The notes under the pieces were generated by a model. That model made no database searches. It had not been told where the DNA came from and saw only the letters and a program-made list of their open reading frames with translations. From assembly GCF_000420725.1 (NCBI RefSeq), contig NZ_ATVM01000012.1:29763-93762 (forward strand): a stretch of DNA of 64,000 nucleotides, in the 5' to 3' direction. The DNA is from Marinococcus halotolerans DSM 16375 (GTDB taxonomy: Bacteria > Bacillota > Bacilli > Bacillales > Marinococcaceae). This document shows, one piece after another, positions 24,609 through 33,487 of this stretch. Position 1 is the stretch's first letter. Every line of letters starts with the position of its first letter. The position numbers and the translations under genes are program-made.

Positions 24609-25697
24609 TTATTCTATATACTTTCGTTCAATGGATTCCTGCACATTCATGATTGAAACTCTTGCTGTTAAAGCATCACCTTCATTGACTGTTTTCCCTG
24701 TCACATCCACCAGCGAAAACTGCGAACTTGGCTTCCCGACGACCGAAACAGGCTCTTTGCCCCAGAATATTTTCGCTGGCGGCCGGGCATAGGAACGAAC
24801 ATTCCGGAGAATGTTAAAGGCCAGCTTTTTTAACGTATCGGACTGGTGCTCGCGGGCAAAGTTAAAGCCATGTGCTTCTCCAAGTGGAATGAGTCCGATA
24901 GTCATCGGCTCATTCAGCGGCTTGGTATCTCCGTACCCTGCCGTGCTCCCTGTTTTTATCTCCCGCGTTTCAAGGAGAGGTGTTTTAAGCTCAAACGTTT
25001 CTTCAAAACGCAGACCGTTTCTGCTCGCTGCCTGACCGAACATGGCATTACCGATACGAATCATATTAAAGCCAAGGTCCGGATACTTGACGGCTATCGC
25101 ACTGTTGGCCATGTGTACATATGCAGGATGAATCCCATAAATTTTCGTTATGATTTCTACGCACTGCTTTAAGCGATCACTCTGGACAGTAATTTTTTCT
25201 GCATGCCTGTTGGCAGCAAAATGAGAATAAACGCCTTCCATCTTCACTGATTTTAACGCTTGATACGCTTCCATAAATGAGCTTAAATCTTTTTCATCCA
25301 GACCGAAACGATTTAAAGAAATATTAATTTTTAAATGGAAGGGATACTGCCCTGCGTTTTTCTTCCCTGCTGCCCTGTCTAATTTTTTCATTTTCCAGGT
25401 TGTATCAACGGTAGGCGTTAAATTGTAATCAATGGTACGTTCTGCGTCAAAATAAGGACCTAAGATTAATATAGGAGCTTTCACACCATGGTTTCGCAGT
25501 TCAATGCCTTCTTCCTCCACCCCTACAGCTAAATAATCAACTTCGTTTTCAATGTACTTGGCCATAGGAACCAGTCCATGGCCGTAGGCATTACTTTTAA
25601 CGATGCCTGCAAAAAATTTATCCGGCATCCGGTTTTTAATTTGATGAATGTTATTGCGTACAGCCTTTACGTTAATTTCAATCCATGAAGAATTCAT
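24609..25697 (-). CDS. alr: Alanine racemase family PLP enzyme (362 aa)
   Basis: PLP-dependent racemase with an N-terminal TIM barrel and C-terminal beta domain. The Schiff-base Lys lies in GIVKSNAYGHG (near residue 34). The catalytic Tyr is probably in GSTAGYGDTKPL near residue 255. The stretch MIRIGNAMFGQ departs from the RPGIxxYG common in housekeeping Alr, so it could be a broad-specificity or non-alanine racemase. It has its own start far from other genes. The housekeeping Alr may be elsewhere. Confidence 0.8.
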   Translation of the reverse strand: MNSSWIEINVKAVRNNIHQIKNRMPDKFFAGIVKSNAYGHGLVPMAKYIENEVDYLAVGVEEEGIELRNHGVKAPILILGPYFDAERTIDYNLTPTVDTTWKMKKLDRAAGKKNAGQYPFHLKINISLNRFGLDEKDLSSFMEAYQALKSVKMEGVYSHFAANRHAEKITVQSDRLKQCVEIITKIYGIHPAYVHMANSAIAVKYPDLGFNMIRIGNAMFGQAASRNGLRFEETFELKTPLLETREIKTGSTAGYGDTKPLNEPMTIGLIPLGEAHGFNFAREHQSDTLKKLAFNILRNVRSYARPPAKIFWGKEPVSVVGKPSSQFSLVDVTGKTVNEGDALTARVSIMNVQESIERKYIE

Positions 25698-25939
25698 TCA
25701 TTACACGCCCTTCTCTGCTGAATATTATTCTTTATGCCTAAGAATAATTTCATGCGTCTTCTGTTCTATACCTTTACGTGCCCGCTCGAAAACTCCCTTT
25801 CTGACATCTTCTTTAATATAAAGACATTTCCTGCCGGCTTTTATTCTTCGGAAAAATAGCATTTGATTAAAAAGACCCCGGTGCGGGTATGATAAACAAG
25901 GTGTACAAACTTTTGTTTTTTACCGAAGGAGGACTATAT

Positions 25940-26821
25940 ATGAGCAATTCAAACATTACCGCAGATCAGGCCGGCACGTTCCGGGTCGGCGGCGATATAG
26001 AAGTAAACCGTTTAGGATACGGAGCAATGCAGCTGACTGGTGAAGGAGTATGGAAAGAACCTTCCAATCCCGATGAAGCTGTCCGAGTGCTCCGCCGGGC
26101 ATCAGAGCTTGGGGTGAATTTTATTGATACGGCAGACGCCTATGGCCCGTTTACGGCCAACCGACTCATCAAAGAAGCCCTTCATCCATATAATGAGAAC
26201 ATGACAGTTGCTACAAAGGTCGGTCTCACCCGTGCAGGCCCGAATGACTGGCGTCCTGTGGGCCGTCCGGAATACCTGCGTCAGCAGGTGGAGCTGAACC
26301 TGATGGACTTAGGACTCGAACGCATCGATCTTATGCAGCTGCACCGCGTAGATCCTGAAGTGCCGATTGCAGATCAGATCGGCGAACTGAAAAAAATGCA
26401 GGAGGAAGGGAAAATCCGGCACATTGGACTCAGTGAAGTGAATACAGAGCAGTTTAAAGAAGCTCAAAAGACAGCTTCCATTGCATCTGTGCAAAACCGC
26501 TATAACCTGGCCAATCGTGAATCCGAAGAAATGCTCGACTATTGTACGGATAACAATATTGCATTTATCCCGTGGTTCCCTCTTGCTACCGGTGAACTGG
26601 CCCAGGACGGCGGACCGCTGGCCCAGCTGGCTGAAGAGCACAATGCAAAACCGGCTCAGCTTGCGCTCGCGTGGCTGTTGAAACGCTCTGACGTCATTCT
26701 TCCAATTCCTGGTACGTCCACGGTAAGCCACCTTGAGGATAATATCGCTGCAGCCGGCATTAAACTGAGCGATGAGGAATTCAATACGCTTACCAACGCC
26801 GTCGAAAGCAGCAATAGTTAA
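25940..26821 (+). CDS. Aldo/keto reductase (293 aa)
   Basis: NADPH-dependent carbonyl reductase of the AKR fold. The tetrad residues are visible: Asp and Tyr in DTADAYGP (near residue 57), Lys in VATKVGLT and His in LMQLHRVDP. IPGTSTVSHLEDNI near the C-terminus binds the NADP phosphate. ATG at 25940 has GAAGGAGG upstream; the frame extends 17 codons earlier without a site. Monocistronic by its flanks. Substrate unknown. Confidence 0.9.
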   Translation: MSNSNITADQAGTFRVGGDIEVNRLGYGAMQLTGEGVWKEPSNPDEAVRVLRRASELGVNFIDTADAYGPFTANRLIKEALHPYNENMTVATKVGLTRAGPNDWRPVGRPEYLRQQVELNLMDLGLERIDLMQLHRVDPEVPIADQIGELKKMQEEGKIRHIGLSEVNTEQFKEAQKTASIASVQNRYNLANRESEEMLDYCTDNNIAFIPWFPLATGELAQDGGPLAQLAEEHNAKPAQLALAWLLKRSDVILPIPGTSTVSHLEDNIAAAGIKLSDEEFNTLTNAVESSNS

Positions 26822-26835
26822 TCAATGTCTTATAT

Positions 26836-26885
26836 AAAAGCTTTTAGCCAGCAGCTTTCTCTGCACAGGCTGAAGGCTTTTTTTA
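26836..26885 (+). terminator. Terminator after the aldo/keto reductase
   Basis: An imperfect stem (AAAGCTTTTAGCC with GGCTGAAGGCTTT) followed by a run of T. Confidence 0.6.
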
Positions 26886-26937
26886 CCACAGGTGAGAAAA
26901 TTCTTCCCTGATTTCCCTGAATGAAAGGAGCAGCAGC

Positions 26938-27672
26938 ATGCTACAAACGACTAGCCCTTACCTGCTGACAAAAGAAGATATGGAAACGTCCGATCGGCTC
27001 CCCTCCTGGCTGCAGGAGGAATACCAGACCTTCAAGCGGGTTGTAACCAATCCGGAATTCCCCTGCTTTTTCGGCATGAAGGCGCAGCGGAAAGGTGAGC
27101 TCCGTTACTCTTATATCACTCATGACCAGTGGGATCACCTTGGCGGCGTACTCGAAAGCTTTCTGCATTTAATGAAAGAACCGCCCTTTACCCGGCATGG
27201 CCTATTCCTTTTCGTCGAGCCGGAAATGCGGGAGCAGTCCGTCGATTATTATCGTTCCTATTTCTGGGACGTTCTGCAGCATCTGCATGAACAGGACCGG
27301 TACAGCTGGCCGGGAGATAAGCCAAAGGATCCCGATCATTTTCTATGGGATTACCATTTTGCCGGCGAGCCTGTTTTTGTTTTTGGCAATGCCCCGGCCT
27401 ATAAACAGCGGAAAACGAGAGACCTGGGGAACAGTTTGATTCTCGGCTTTCAGCCCCGGGCGATTTTTGAAGGCCTCGAGGGAACAGAAAAAGGCGGCAT
27501 CATGTCGAGGGAAAAAGTGCGGTCGCGTGTAGAAAAGTGGGACAACCTCCCCACCCATCCGGACATCAGCCATTTCGGCGACCCGACGCACAATGAGTGG
27601 AAGCAGTTTTTCATTGGGGACGATATTAAGCCGATTGAAGGCAAATGTCCATTTCACCATAAAGATGTATAA
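26938..27672 (+). CDS. YqcI/YcgG family protein (244 aa)
   Basis: Matches the YqcI/YcgG family throughout: NPEFPCFFGMKAQRKGELRY near residue 40, a central PDHFLWDYHFAGEPVFVF, and the C-terminal GKCPFHH motif. Characterised members of this family are heme-dependent N-hydroxylases acting on arginine-type substrates in natural-product pathways (DcsA, GntA); the C-terminal Cys-Pro-Phe-His-His could supply heme ligands. No other biosynthetic gene is adjacent, so its substrate is open. Start ATG follows GAAAGGAGC. Confidence 0.82.
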   Translation: MLQTTSPYLLTKEDMETSDRLPSWLQEEYQTFKRVVTNPEFPCFFGMKAQRKGELRYSYITHDQWDHLGGVLESFLHLMKEPPFTRHGLFLFVEPEMREQSVDYYRSYFWDVLQHLHEQDRYSWPGDKPKDPDHFLWDYHFAGEPVFVFGNAPAYKQRKTRDLGNSLILGFQPRAIFEGLEGTEKGGIMSREKVRSRVEKWDNLPTHPDISHFGDPTHNEWKQFFIGDDIKPIEGKCPFHHKDV

Positions 27673-27705
27673 ACGCTCCTGAGCAGCATGGTTAAATAAT
27701 TTCCC

Positions 27706-27738
27706 AACACTTTCTGCTGAACGCAGAAAGTGTTTTTT
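27706..27738 (+). terminator. Terminator after the YqcI/YcgG gene
   Basis: Perfect arms AACACTTTCTGC and GCAGAAAGTGTT around a 5-nt loop, followed by TTTT. Confidence 0.88.
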
Positions 27739-27874
27739 ATATGTATATACTTTGCATCTTAAAATTTGAAGTATCCAGACGCGAGCCTGTATAATGAGAT
27801 ATGTAAAATCTATAAACAATGATTTTTCCGATATAATTTACTGCGTTTTAAAAATACGTTTTAAAGGAGTCTTT

Positions 27875-29350
27875 ATGGCTGACAAAAATACTGTAAAACA
27901 AGCGGGCTGGCAGCTTGAACACAGCTACGCCGCCCTTCCGCAGACCTTTTTTTCCAAAATCACTCCTGCTCCGGCCCAGAACCCGGAGCTGCTTATATTA
28001 AATGAACAGCTTGCTGACTCCCTCGGCCTCGACAGCGAGGCGCTAAAAGAGGAGGAAGGCGTGCAGATACTCGCAGGCAGCCGGACACCGGAAAACGGCC
28101 TGCCGCTTGCCCAGGCTTATGCCGGTCATCAGTTTGGCCATTTTACGATGCTTGGGGACGGGCGCGCCCTGCTTCACGGGGAACAAATAACGCCGGATGG
28201 GCGCAGAGTCGATATTCAGCTGAAAGGATCCGGCCGCACGCCCTATTCACGCGGCGGTGACGGACGGGCCGCTCTCGGCCCGATGCTTCGCGAGTATATT
28301 ATCAGTGAAGCGATGCACGCGCTTGGCATACCGACCACCCGGAGTCTTGCCGTAGTCAAAACCGGTGATCCCGTTTTTCGCGAAAGTGTACTGACCGGTG
28401 CAGTATTAACACGTACGGCCTCAAGCCACCTTCGCGTCGGAACGTTTGAATATGCCCTGAACCGCGGATCGATGAATGACCTGCGGGCTCTGGCCGACTA
28501 TACAATCAACCGCCACTACCCTGAAGTCCGGGAGGCGGAAAATCCTTACCTGACGCTGCTCCGGGAAGTTGTTACACGCCAGGCTTCCTTAATTTCCAAA
28601 TGGCAGCTTGCCGGCTTTATCCACGGAGTAATGAACAGCGATAACATGGCTATCAGCGGAGAAACCATTGATTACGGCCCATGCGCTTTTATGAACAGCT
28701 ATGACCCGAAGACGGTATTCAGTTCAATTGATGCGCGCGGCCGCTACGCCTACGGAAGACAGCCAATTATGGCAGAATGGAACCTTTCCCGGTTTGCCGA
28801 AGCCCTCGTACCGCTAATTGACGAAAGTCAGGAAAAAGCCGTCGAGCTCGCGCAGGCAGAAATCTCCCGTTTCCCGGACCAGTTTAATGAGTACTGGCTT
28901 CAGGGCATGCGTGCAAAACTCGGTCTTTTCACGGAAGAAGCGGAAGACGAAGCACTTATTACAGACCTTCTACACCTTATGCAAGAACACGAAGCAGATT
29001 ACACGAATACCTTCCGTTCCCTCACCTTCAACAAGCTGGACAACTCGGGGCTGTTTACAGACAGCAGATTTGTTTCCTGGAAGACACAATGGCTGGAACG
29101 TCTCAGCAGGCAGGAAGAATCTGAAAGCTCTTCCCACCAGCTGATGCGTGACCACAACCCGGCGGTCATTCCGAGGAACCAGCATGTGGAAGAAGCGCTT
29201 GAAGCCGCCGAAAAAAATGGGGATTACAGCGTCATGAATCAGCTTTTAGATGTACTTTCAGAGCCTTATGCTCACACCATGGAGCAGGAAAAATATACAG
29301 CACCACCGGCACCTGCGCTTGTGCCCTACCGCACTTACTGTGGCACTTAA
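27875..29350 (+). CDS. selO: Protein adenylyltransferase SelO (YdiU/UPF0061, 491 aa)
   Basis: Pseudokinase-fold enzyme that transfers AMP to Ser/Thr/Tyr of target proteins. [15 protein letters not shown] (near residue 88) corresponds to the inverted nucleotide-binding loop; [27 protein letters not shown] and [23 protein letters not shown] (catalytic Asp and metal-binding DYG) are clear. The ATG at 27875 follows TTAAAGGAG; a 27-codon extension upstream lacks homology. Length is normal. Monocistronic. Redox-stress proteins are the known targets in other bacteria. Confidence 0.93.
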   Translation: MADKNTVKQAGWQLEHSYAALPQTFFSKITPAPAQNPELLILNEQLADSLGLDSEALKEEEGVQILAGSRTPENGLPLAQAYAGHQFGHFTMLGDGRALLHGEQITPDGRRVDIQLKGSGRTPYSRGGDGRAALGPMLREYIISEAMHALGIPTTRSLAVVKTGDPVFRESVLTGAVLTRTASSHLRVGTFEYALNRGSMNDLRALADYTINRHYPEVREAENPYLTLLREVVTRQASLISKWQLAGFIHGVMNSDNMAISGETIDYGPCAFMNSYDPKTVFSSIDARGRYAYGRQPIMAEWNLSRFAEALVPLIDESQEKAVELAQAEISRFPDQFNEYWLQGMRAKLGLFTEEAEDEALITDLLHLMQEHEADYTNTFRSLTFNKLDNSGLFTDSRFVSWKTQWLERLSRQEESESSSHQLMRDHNPAVIPRNQHVEEALEAAEKNGDYSVMNQLLDVLSEPYAHTMEQEKYTAPPAPALVPYRTYCGT

Positions 29351-29368
29351 AAAACGATATATATTTAA

Positions 29369-29410
29369 AGGAAGCCCCTGCTCAGCATTGAACAGTGGCT
29401 TCCTATTTTT
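29369..29410 (+). terminator. Terminator after selO
   Basis: AGGAAGCC pairs with GGCTTCCT, with further internal pairing, and is followed by ATTTTT. Confidence 0.75.
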
Positions 29411-29446
29411 ATGAAAATTTTTAGTTATTATGGCAGCTTTATTGTT

Positions 29447-30376
29447 TCATCCAAACCATATCTGCGATAAAAAAATAACAATGGAAACCGTCAGGCCTCC
29501 AAGCATTGTAGAAATAAGCACGCTTTGGGCGGCATATTCCGGATAATTATCGTATTCGAGCGCGAACAGGGCGCTGTTTCTGGACATAGGAAACGAACTT
29601 GCAATAAATAACGCCTGGGCAATCGTTCCTTCAAGCTGAAGCAGCCAAATAATTCCTAAAGCGATAAGCGGGGCTCCCACTAATCGAAGACTGATGGTAA
29701 AAAAGAAAACAACAGATAAATATTTCAGCTTCGGATAAGCAATCTGTGCTCCAAGGACAAGAAGCGCGAGTGCCGTAAACCCCGCAGCGATCTGATTTAA
29801 CACCTGCTCTGCCGCTTTTGGCAGTGAAAGATTAAATATGTAAAACACAAGACCAAGAGCTAAGGCGTAAATCGTAGGCGTTTTAAACAAAGGGGCCATA
29901 TTTTCTTTTATTCCAGATTTCTGTGTCGTTGCAGAAGTGAAAACTCCATATGTAAATGTTAAAAAGTTTTGAAACATCAGTACAATGATTTGGATCGACA
30001 CCCCGAGCGGGTTGGAGGCGAACACCAGCTGGCTGACCGGAAGCCCGAAGTTTCCTGAATTCATAAGTACTACACTGTTTTTAAATATCGCCGTAAGCTT
30101 CGCGTCCATCCCGAACAGTTTTGCACATACGCCGGCAAGCAGCGCCAGAATGAAGAACTGGATAATCAGAAAGGCACCAACGTCAAGCAAAACAGACGAT
30201 TCCACCTCCATGGCAGAAATGTTTGTAAAAATAACGACAGGGAGAAACAGGCCCGTTAACAGCTTTGAAAGCGTACTGAGATGAAAATCGTATATTCGAT
30301 GAAGTACTGCTCCGAGCAACAGTAAAATAAAGATTGGAAGCATTACTTCGAGCATAATTAATGGTAAAAAGGACAA
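29447..30376 (-). CDS. AEC family transporter (auxin efflux/malate carrier type, 309 aa)
   Basis: Membrane carrier with about ten spans arranged as two hydrophobic halves around a short loop near residue 150. The segment LMNSGNFGLPVSQLVF (near residue 110) and the C-terminal SSFPMSRNSALFALEYDNYPEYAAQSVLISTMLGGLTV are the signatures. The TTG start has GGGGAG eight bases upstream. Bacterial members carry malate, malonate or other carboxylates; here the substrate is unknown. It is divergent from the lactate-type permease. Confidence 0.87.
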   Translation of the reverse strand: MSFLPLIMLEVMLPIFILLLLGAVLHRIYDFHLSTLSKLLTGLFLPVVIFTNISAMEVESSVLLDVGAFLIIQFFILALLAGVCAKLFGMDAKLTAIFKNSVVLMNSGNFGLPVSQLVFASNPLGVSIQIIVLMFQNFLTFTYGVFTSATTQKSGIKENMAPLFKTPTIYALALGLVFYIFNLSLPKAAEQVLNQIAAGFTALALLVLGAQIAYPKLKYLSVVFFFTISLRLVGAPLIALGIIWLLQLEGTIAQALFIASSFPMSRNSALFALEYDNYPEYAAQSVLISTMLGGLTVSIVIFLSQIWFG

Positions 30377-30718
30377 AAAAGCATCTCTCCCCGCAGTCGG
30401 TAATATAAATAATTTTACCTTTCTTCAATATACTAATAATCCTATCCAGGAACAACGAAAATGGTAAATTTATCCTCAAATGCACTGAACAACTGTCAAT
30501 GTTAATCATTTTTATCAGTTTTTAACCACTAGTGTGACAGTATATTGTCGGATTTATGTCTGAAAAACGACAAAAAATTCTACCTCCCTTGAATCGGGCT
30601 CTCCTGTTGCATGTATTGATGAAAGCGTTTAACATATAATTAAGACATCTGGTGACCATATCTTAAAAGAAATCCACCTTCATTTTAACTTATTTCCTCA
30701 TCTAAAGGAGACACGTCT
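30377..30718. other. 342-bp divergent region between AEC and LctP-type carriers
   Basis: No reading frame is supported. It contains a cre-like sequence ATGAAAGCGTTTAACA at 30619-30634 (one base out of register with the consensus) and the palindrome TGGTGACCA at 30650-30658, which resembles half-site pairs bound by GntR/FadR-type lactate regulators. AAAGGAG before 30719 is the ribosome binding site. Confidence 0.45.
30650..30658 (+). promoter_or_regulatory. Candidate GntR-type operator (TGGTGACCA)
   Basis: A perfect odd palindrome TGGT-G-ACCA lies 61 bp upstream of the lactate-type permease. FadR-subfamily regulators of lactate operons bind TNGTNNNACNA-like sites. No such regulator is in the window. 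Confidence 0.35.
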
Positions 30719-32305
30719 ATGCTGATGCTGGTCGCGCTAAGCGCTGTCATTTTTCCATTTATTTTTCTTGTGCTGCTTCGTATGCCTGCCATTAAAGGAA
30801 TGACGCTCAGCTCTGTTATTGTGATTCTGCTTGCCGTTACAGTCTGGGGCATGGGAAGCCAGATTATTCTCTCTTCTATTTTGCAGGGCGCTCATAAAAC
30901 CTTAACGATTCTGCTTATTTTATTTGGGGCACTCGTCCTGCTGAATACCCTGCGTAGAAACGGGGCCGTGGACCGTATTAACCAGGGTTTTCAAAGCATT
31001 TCAGAGGATATGCGGGTTCAGCTGATTATTGTAGCTTTTCTTTTTGGGTCCCTGCTTGAAGGGGCGGCTGGCTTCGGCACCCCGGCAATGATTACCGCTC
31101 CGCTGATGCTCGCTTTAGGATTCAAGCCGCTTGCTGCAGTGTCTACAGCACTTATAGCCGACAGTTCAGCTGTTGCTTTTGGAGCCGTGGGCACGCCTGT
31201 GATTGTCGGACTCAGTACACTCGATTCAGCAGGTCCTGCCTTTTTTCAGGAAGTTGGCATTACAGTTACATTAATTGATTTATTTGGCGGCACTTTTATA
31301 CCGTTTATTTTAATTGCCGTACTCACTCTTTTTTTCGGAAAAGGCAAAGGCTTAAAAGACGCATGGCCAATGCTCCCATGGACCTTGATGATCGGAGCTG
31401 TGTACACTTTCTCAGCGTTATTATACGCGTTCTTATTCGGGCCGGAATTTGTCGCTATTTTAGGAGCGCTCACCGGACTCGCTGCGGCAGCATTCACTGC
31501 GAAAAAAGGATTTCTGCTTCCAAAGGATATCTGGACAGATGCCCTTCAGGACGATTTCGAGATTGATAAAGAAAAATCCGACATGAGTCTTCTTACCGCC
31601 TGGTCGCCGTACTTGATTGTAGTCGCTCTTTTGCTTCTAACAAGAATTGTCCCCTGGCTGCGGGAATTTACGACTTCAGTCCTTGATCTTTCCTGGACTA
31701 ATATTTTAGGGGTGGAAGGAGTGACTTCCAACTGGGAGCTGCTGTATTCCCCCGGAACGATTCTTGCTGTTACTGCCCTGCTTGCCGTATTAATTCAACG
31801 GCGTTCCTTTAAAAATTTCACCGCTTCTTCAAAAGAAGCTCTTTCCACTATCAAAATCACCGGCATTACTTTATTTGCCACGCTTGCGATGGTGCATGTG
31901 TTCAGTAATTCCGGAATCAATACCAGTGATATTACCAGTATGCCAGAATATATCGCAGCCGGTATGGCAGCCGCTTTTGGCCCTATGTGGATTCTTGTCG
32001 CACCGTTTCTTGGAGAACTTGGATCATTTATTACCGGAAGCGCCACTGTTTCCACTCTTACGTTCTCCCCAGTGCAATACAGCATCGCCAACGCTACAGG
32101 AGTGGACGCCACGGTGGTGCTCGGAGCGCAGCTGGTAGGCGCCGGCGCCGGGAACATGATTTGTATTCACAACGTAGTCGCTGCATGTGCCGTGGTTGGC
32201 ATGGAGGGAAAAGAAGGCAGCGTCATCCGGAAAACGCTCGGTCCGGCCATTCTTTACGGGGTACTCGCCGGAGTTGGAGGATTTATTATAATGAATGTAT
32301 TCTAA
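30719..32305 (+). CDS. lctP: L-lactate permease family protein (528 aa)
   Basis: Lactate/glycolate:proton symporter family. The family core [29 protein letters not shown] (near residues 115-145) and [15 protein letters not shown] are present, plus the C-terminal [25 protein letters not shown] and [17 protein letters not shown]. About 13 membrane spans. Monocistronic; no lactate oxidation gene is adjacent, so the carrier may feed enzymes encoded elsewhere. Confidence 0.92.
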   Translation: MLMLVALSAVIFPFIFLVLLRMPAIKGMTLSSVIVILLAVTVWGMGSQIILSSILQGAHKTLTILLILFGALVLLNTLRRNGAVDRINQGFQSISEDMRVQLIIVAFLFGSLLEGAAGFGTPAMITAPLMLALGFKPLAAVSTALIADSSAVAFGAVGTPVIVGLSTLDSAGPAFFQEVGITVTLIDLFGGTFIPFILIAVLTLFFGKGKGLKDAWPMLPWTLMIGAVYTFSALLYAFLFGPEFVAILGALTGLAAAAFTAKKGFLLPKDIWTDALQDDFEIDKEKSDMSLLTAWSPYLIVVALLLLTRIVPWLREFTTSVLDLSWTNILGVEGVTSNWELLYSPGTILAVTALLAVLIQRRSFKNFTASSKEALSTIKITGITLFATLAMVHVFSNSGINTSDITSMPEYIAAGMAAAFGPMWILVAPFLGELGSFITGSATVSTLTFSPVQYSIANATGVDATVVLGAQLVGAGAGNMICIHNVVAACAVVGMEGKEGSVIRKTLGPAILYGVLAGVGGFIIMNVF

Positions 32306-32310
32306 TATAA

Positions 32311-32349
32311 AAAACAGGCATGACCTTTAATAAGCGTCATGCCTGTTTT
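32311..32349. terminator. Bidirectional terminator between lctP and NlpC/P60 genes
   Basis: Perfect 14-bp arms AAAACAGGCATGAC and GTCATGCCTGTTTT around an 11-nt loop, T-rich on both outward sides. Confidence 0.88.
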
Positions 32350-32361
32350 TGTATTGTTGCT

Positions 32362-33054
32362 TTAAAGCTGGCCGGCGCCCATGTAACGTGGACCCCAGTA
32401 AGAGCTGTCAAGACTCGAAGTAGTTACGCCTGTAGAAGAGCCGGAATGAACAAATTCATTGTTGCCTACATAAATGCCCGCGTGGGAAGCTCCACCTCTC
32501 GTATCGAAGAAAACAACGTCTCCTGGAGAAGGACTTGAAACTTTCGAACTTGCACTATACATGCCAGAAACCGTCCGTGGTATGCTTTCACCGTGCTGCT
32601 CGTAAACGTAGTTAATAAAACCGCTGCAGTCAAAACCGCCAGGGGATTCTCCGCCCCATACGTAAGGTGACCCGATGTATTGCTTAGCGGTGCTTGTAAT
32701 GCCAGAGTTGCTGCTTGTAGATACGCCCGCTACCTGTTCACTCGAAGAGCCTGAATCCATTAAAGAATCTTGCGTCATCGGACCAGCTACACCGTAATAA
32801 CTGCCGGCTGGAGAGGAAATGCCGTGATCGGATTGATAATCTTTTACCGCGCTTAACGTTCTTGGACCGAATCTCGAGCCGGTATATCCGTGGAAATATC
32901 CTTCGTCCTTTAACGTCTCCTGCAAATCGTTTACTGAGGAATTCGTGTCTCCGTAAGATAAAGATCCGTGATCATCGATTGATGCGTCTGCTGCCTGCGG
33001 AGCACCAAATAGAACTCCTGCTGTAATTGCTGTTCCAAAAAGATATTTTTTCAT
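32362..33054 (-). CDS. Secreted NlpC/P60 peptidoglycan endopeptidase with PG-binding domain (230 aa)
   Basis: A signal peptide (MKKYLFGTAITAGVLFGAPQAADA) leads to a peptidoglycan-binding type 1 domain (about residues 30-95: SSVNDLQETLKDEGYF, FGPRTLSAVKDYQ), a Ser-rich linker, and a C-terminal NlpC/P60 domain with Cys in FDCSGFINYVY, His in SHAGIYVG and a third polar residue in FVHSGSSTGV. It cuts stem peptides in the cell wall. The ATG gives a clean signal peptide, but its ribosome binding site is weak; GTG four codons earlier is possible. A long structured leader lies upstream. Confidence 0.92.
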   Translation of the reverse strand: MKKYLFGTAITAGVLFGAPQAADASIDDHGSLSYGDTNSSVNDLQETLKDEGYFHGYTGSRFGPRTLSAVKDYQSDHGISSPAGSYYGVAGPMTQDSLMDSGSSSEQVAGVSTSSNSGITSTAKQYIGSPYVWGGESPGGFDCSGFINYVYEQHGESIPRTVSGMYSASSKVSSPSPGDVVFFDTRGGASHAGIYVGNNEFVHSGSSTGVTTSSLDSSYWGPRYMGAGQL

Positions 33055-33066
33055 TATAATGTTCAC

Positions 33067-33487
33067 TCGTCGCAGTACCTATCACCGAAACTTGATTAGG
33101 TAGGTATTGTTTATTTTTCTTATATGTTTACTTGCCTTTTTGCCATAAGACTGGAGCGACAACGGCTGGCCACGACGGAGTGAAACTGCACCCCCATTAA
33201 GTAGTTTAAAGATTTTTATGTGCGCTGACTGAATCAGCGACTCAACATGACCGAGTATATCTGACCCAGCGTCGTTAAACAACGACATTAAGGTATTTGT
33301 AATCTCATTTTAATAAAAGTAATATTTTATACATTAATTAGGTAAATAAAATTTAATATCTTTTTAAATACACCATAAATGCTTGCATCAAGGGGGTAAA
33401 GCACTTTTCTTTAAAAATTATTTATTATTATTCGAAGGGCTGTCCCGGATTTTCCCAAAGACAGCCCTGGCTCTTTGATTCAAATGT
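33067..33487 (-). other. 421-bp region with a structured leader before the NlpC/P60 gene
   Basis: No supported gene. Reading leftwards, the region has an A/T-rich part (promoter area, about 33300-33420), then GTCGTT-GTT-AACGAC-like and CGCTGA-TTCAG-TCAGCG-like hairpins (33225-33290), a GC-richer segment (33150-33200), and a last hairpin ACCTAATCA/TGATAGGT (about 33078-33105) close to the start codon. NlpC/P60 genes in Firmicutes often carry c-di-AMP (ydaO) riboswitches, but I could not match the ydaO consensus. Confidence 0.45.
33436..33468 (-). terminator. Hairpin after the MFS gene, weak terminator
   Basis: Perfect 9-bp arms AGGGCTGTC and GACAGCCCT with a 15-nt loop lie 20 bp beyond the MFS stop. 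The following minus-strand sequence is only moderately T-rich. Confidence 0.55.

Noticed and set aside
33082..33288. 68-codon frame in the leader of the NlpC/P60 gene
   Set aside because: No good ribosome binding site, no recognisable family, and it overlaps the structured leader. I prefer a regulatory RNA explanation.
33431..33470. Resemblance of AGGGCTGTCCC to the IS1182-like end at 63589
   Set aside because: Only about nine bases match and here they form the stem of the MFS terminator; no transposase remnant is present.
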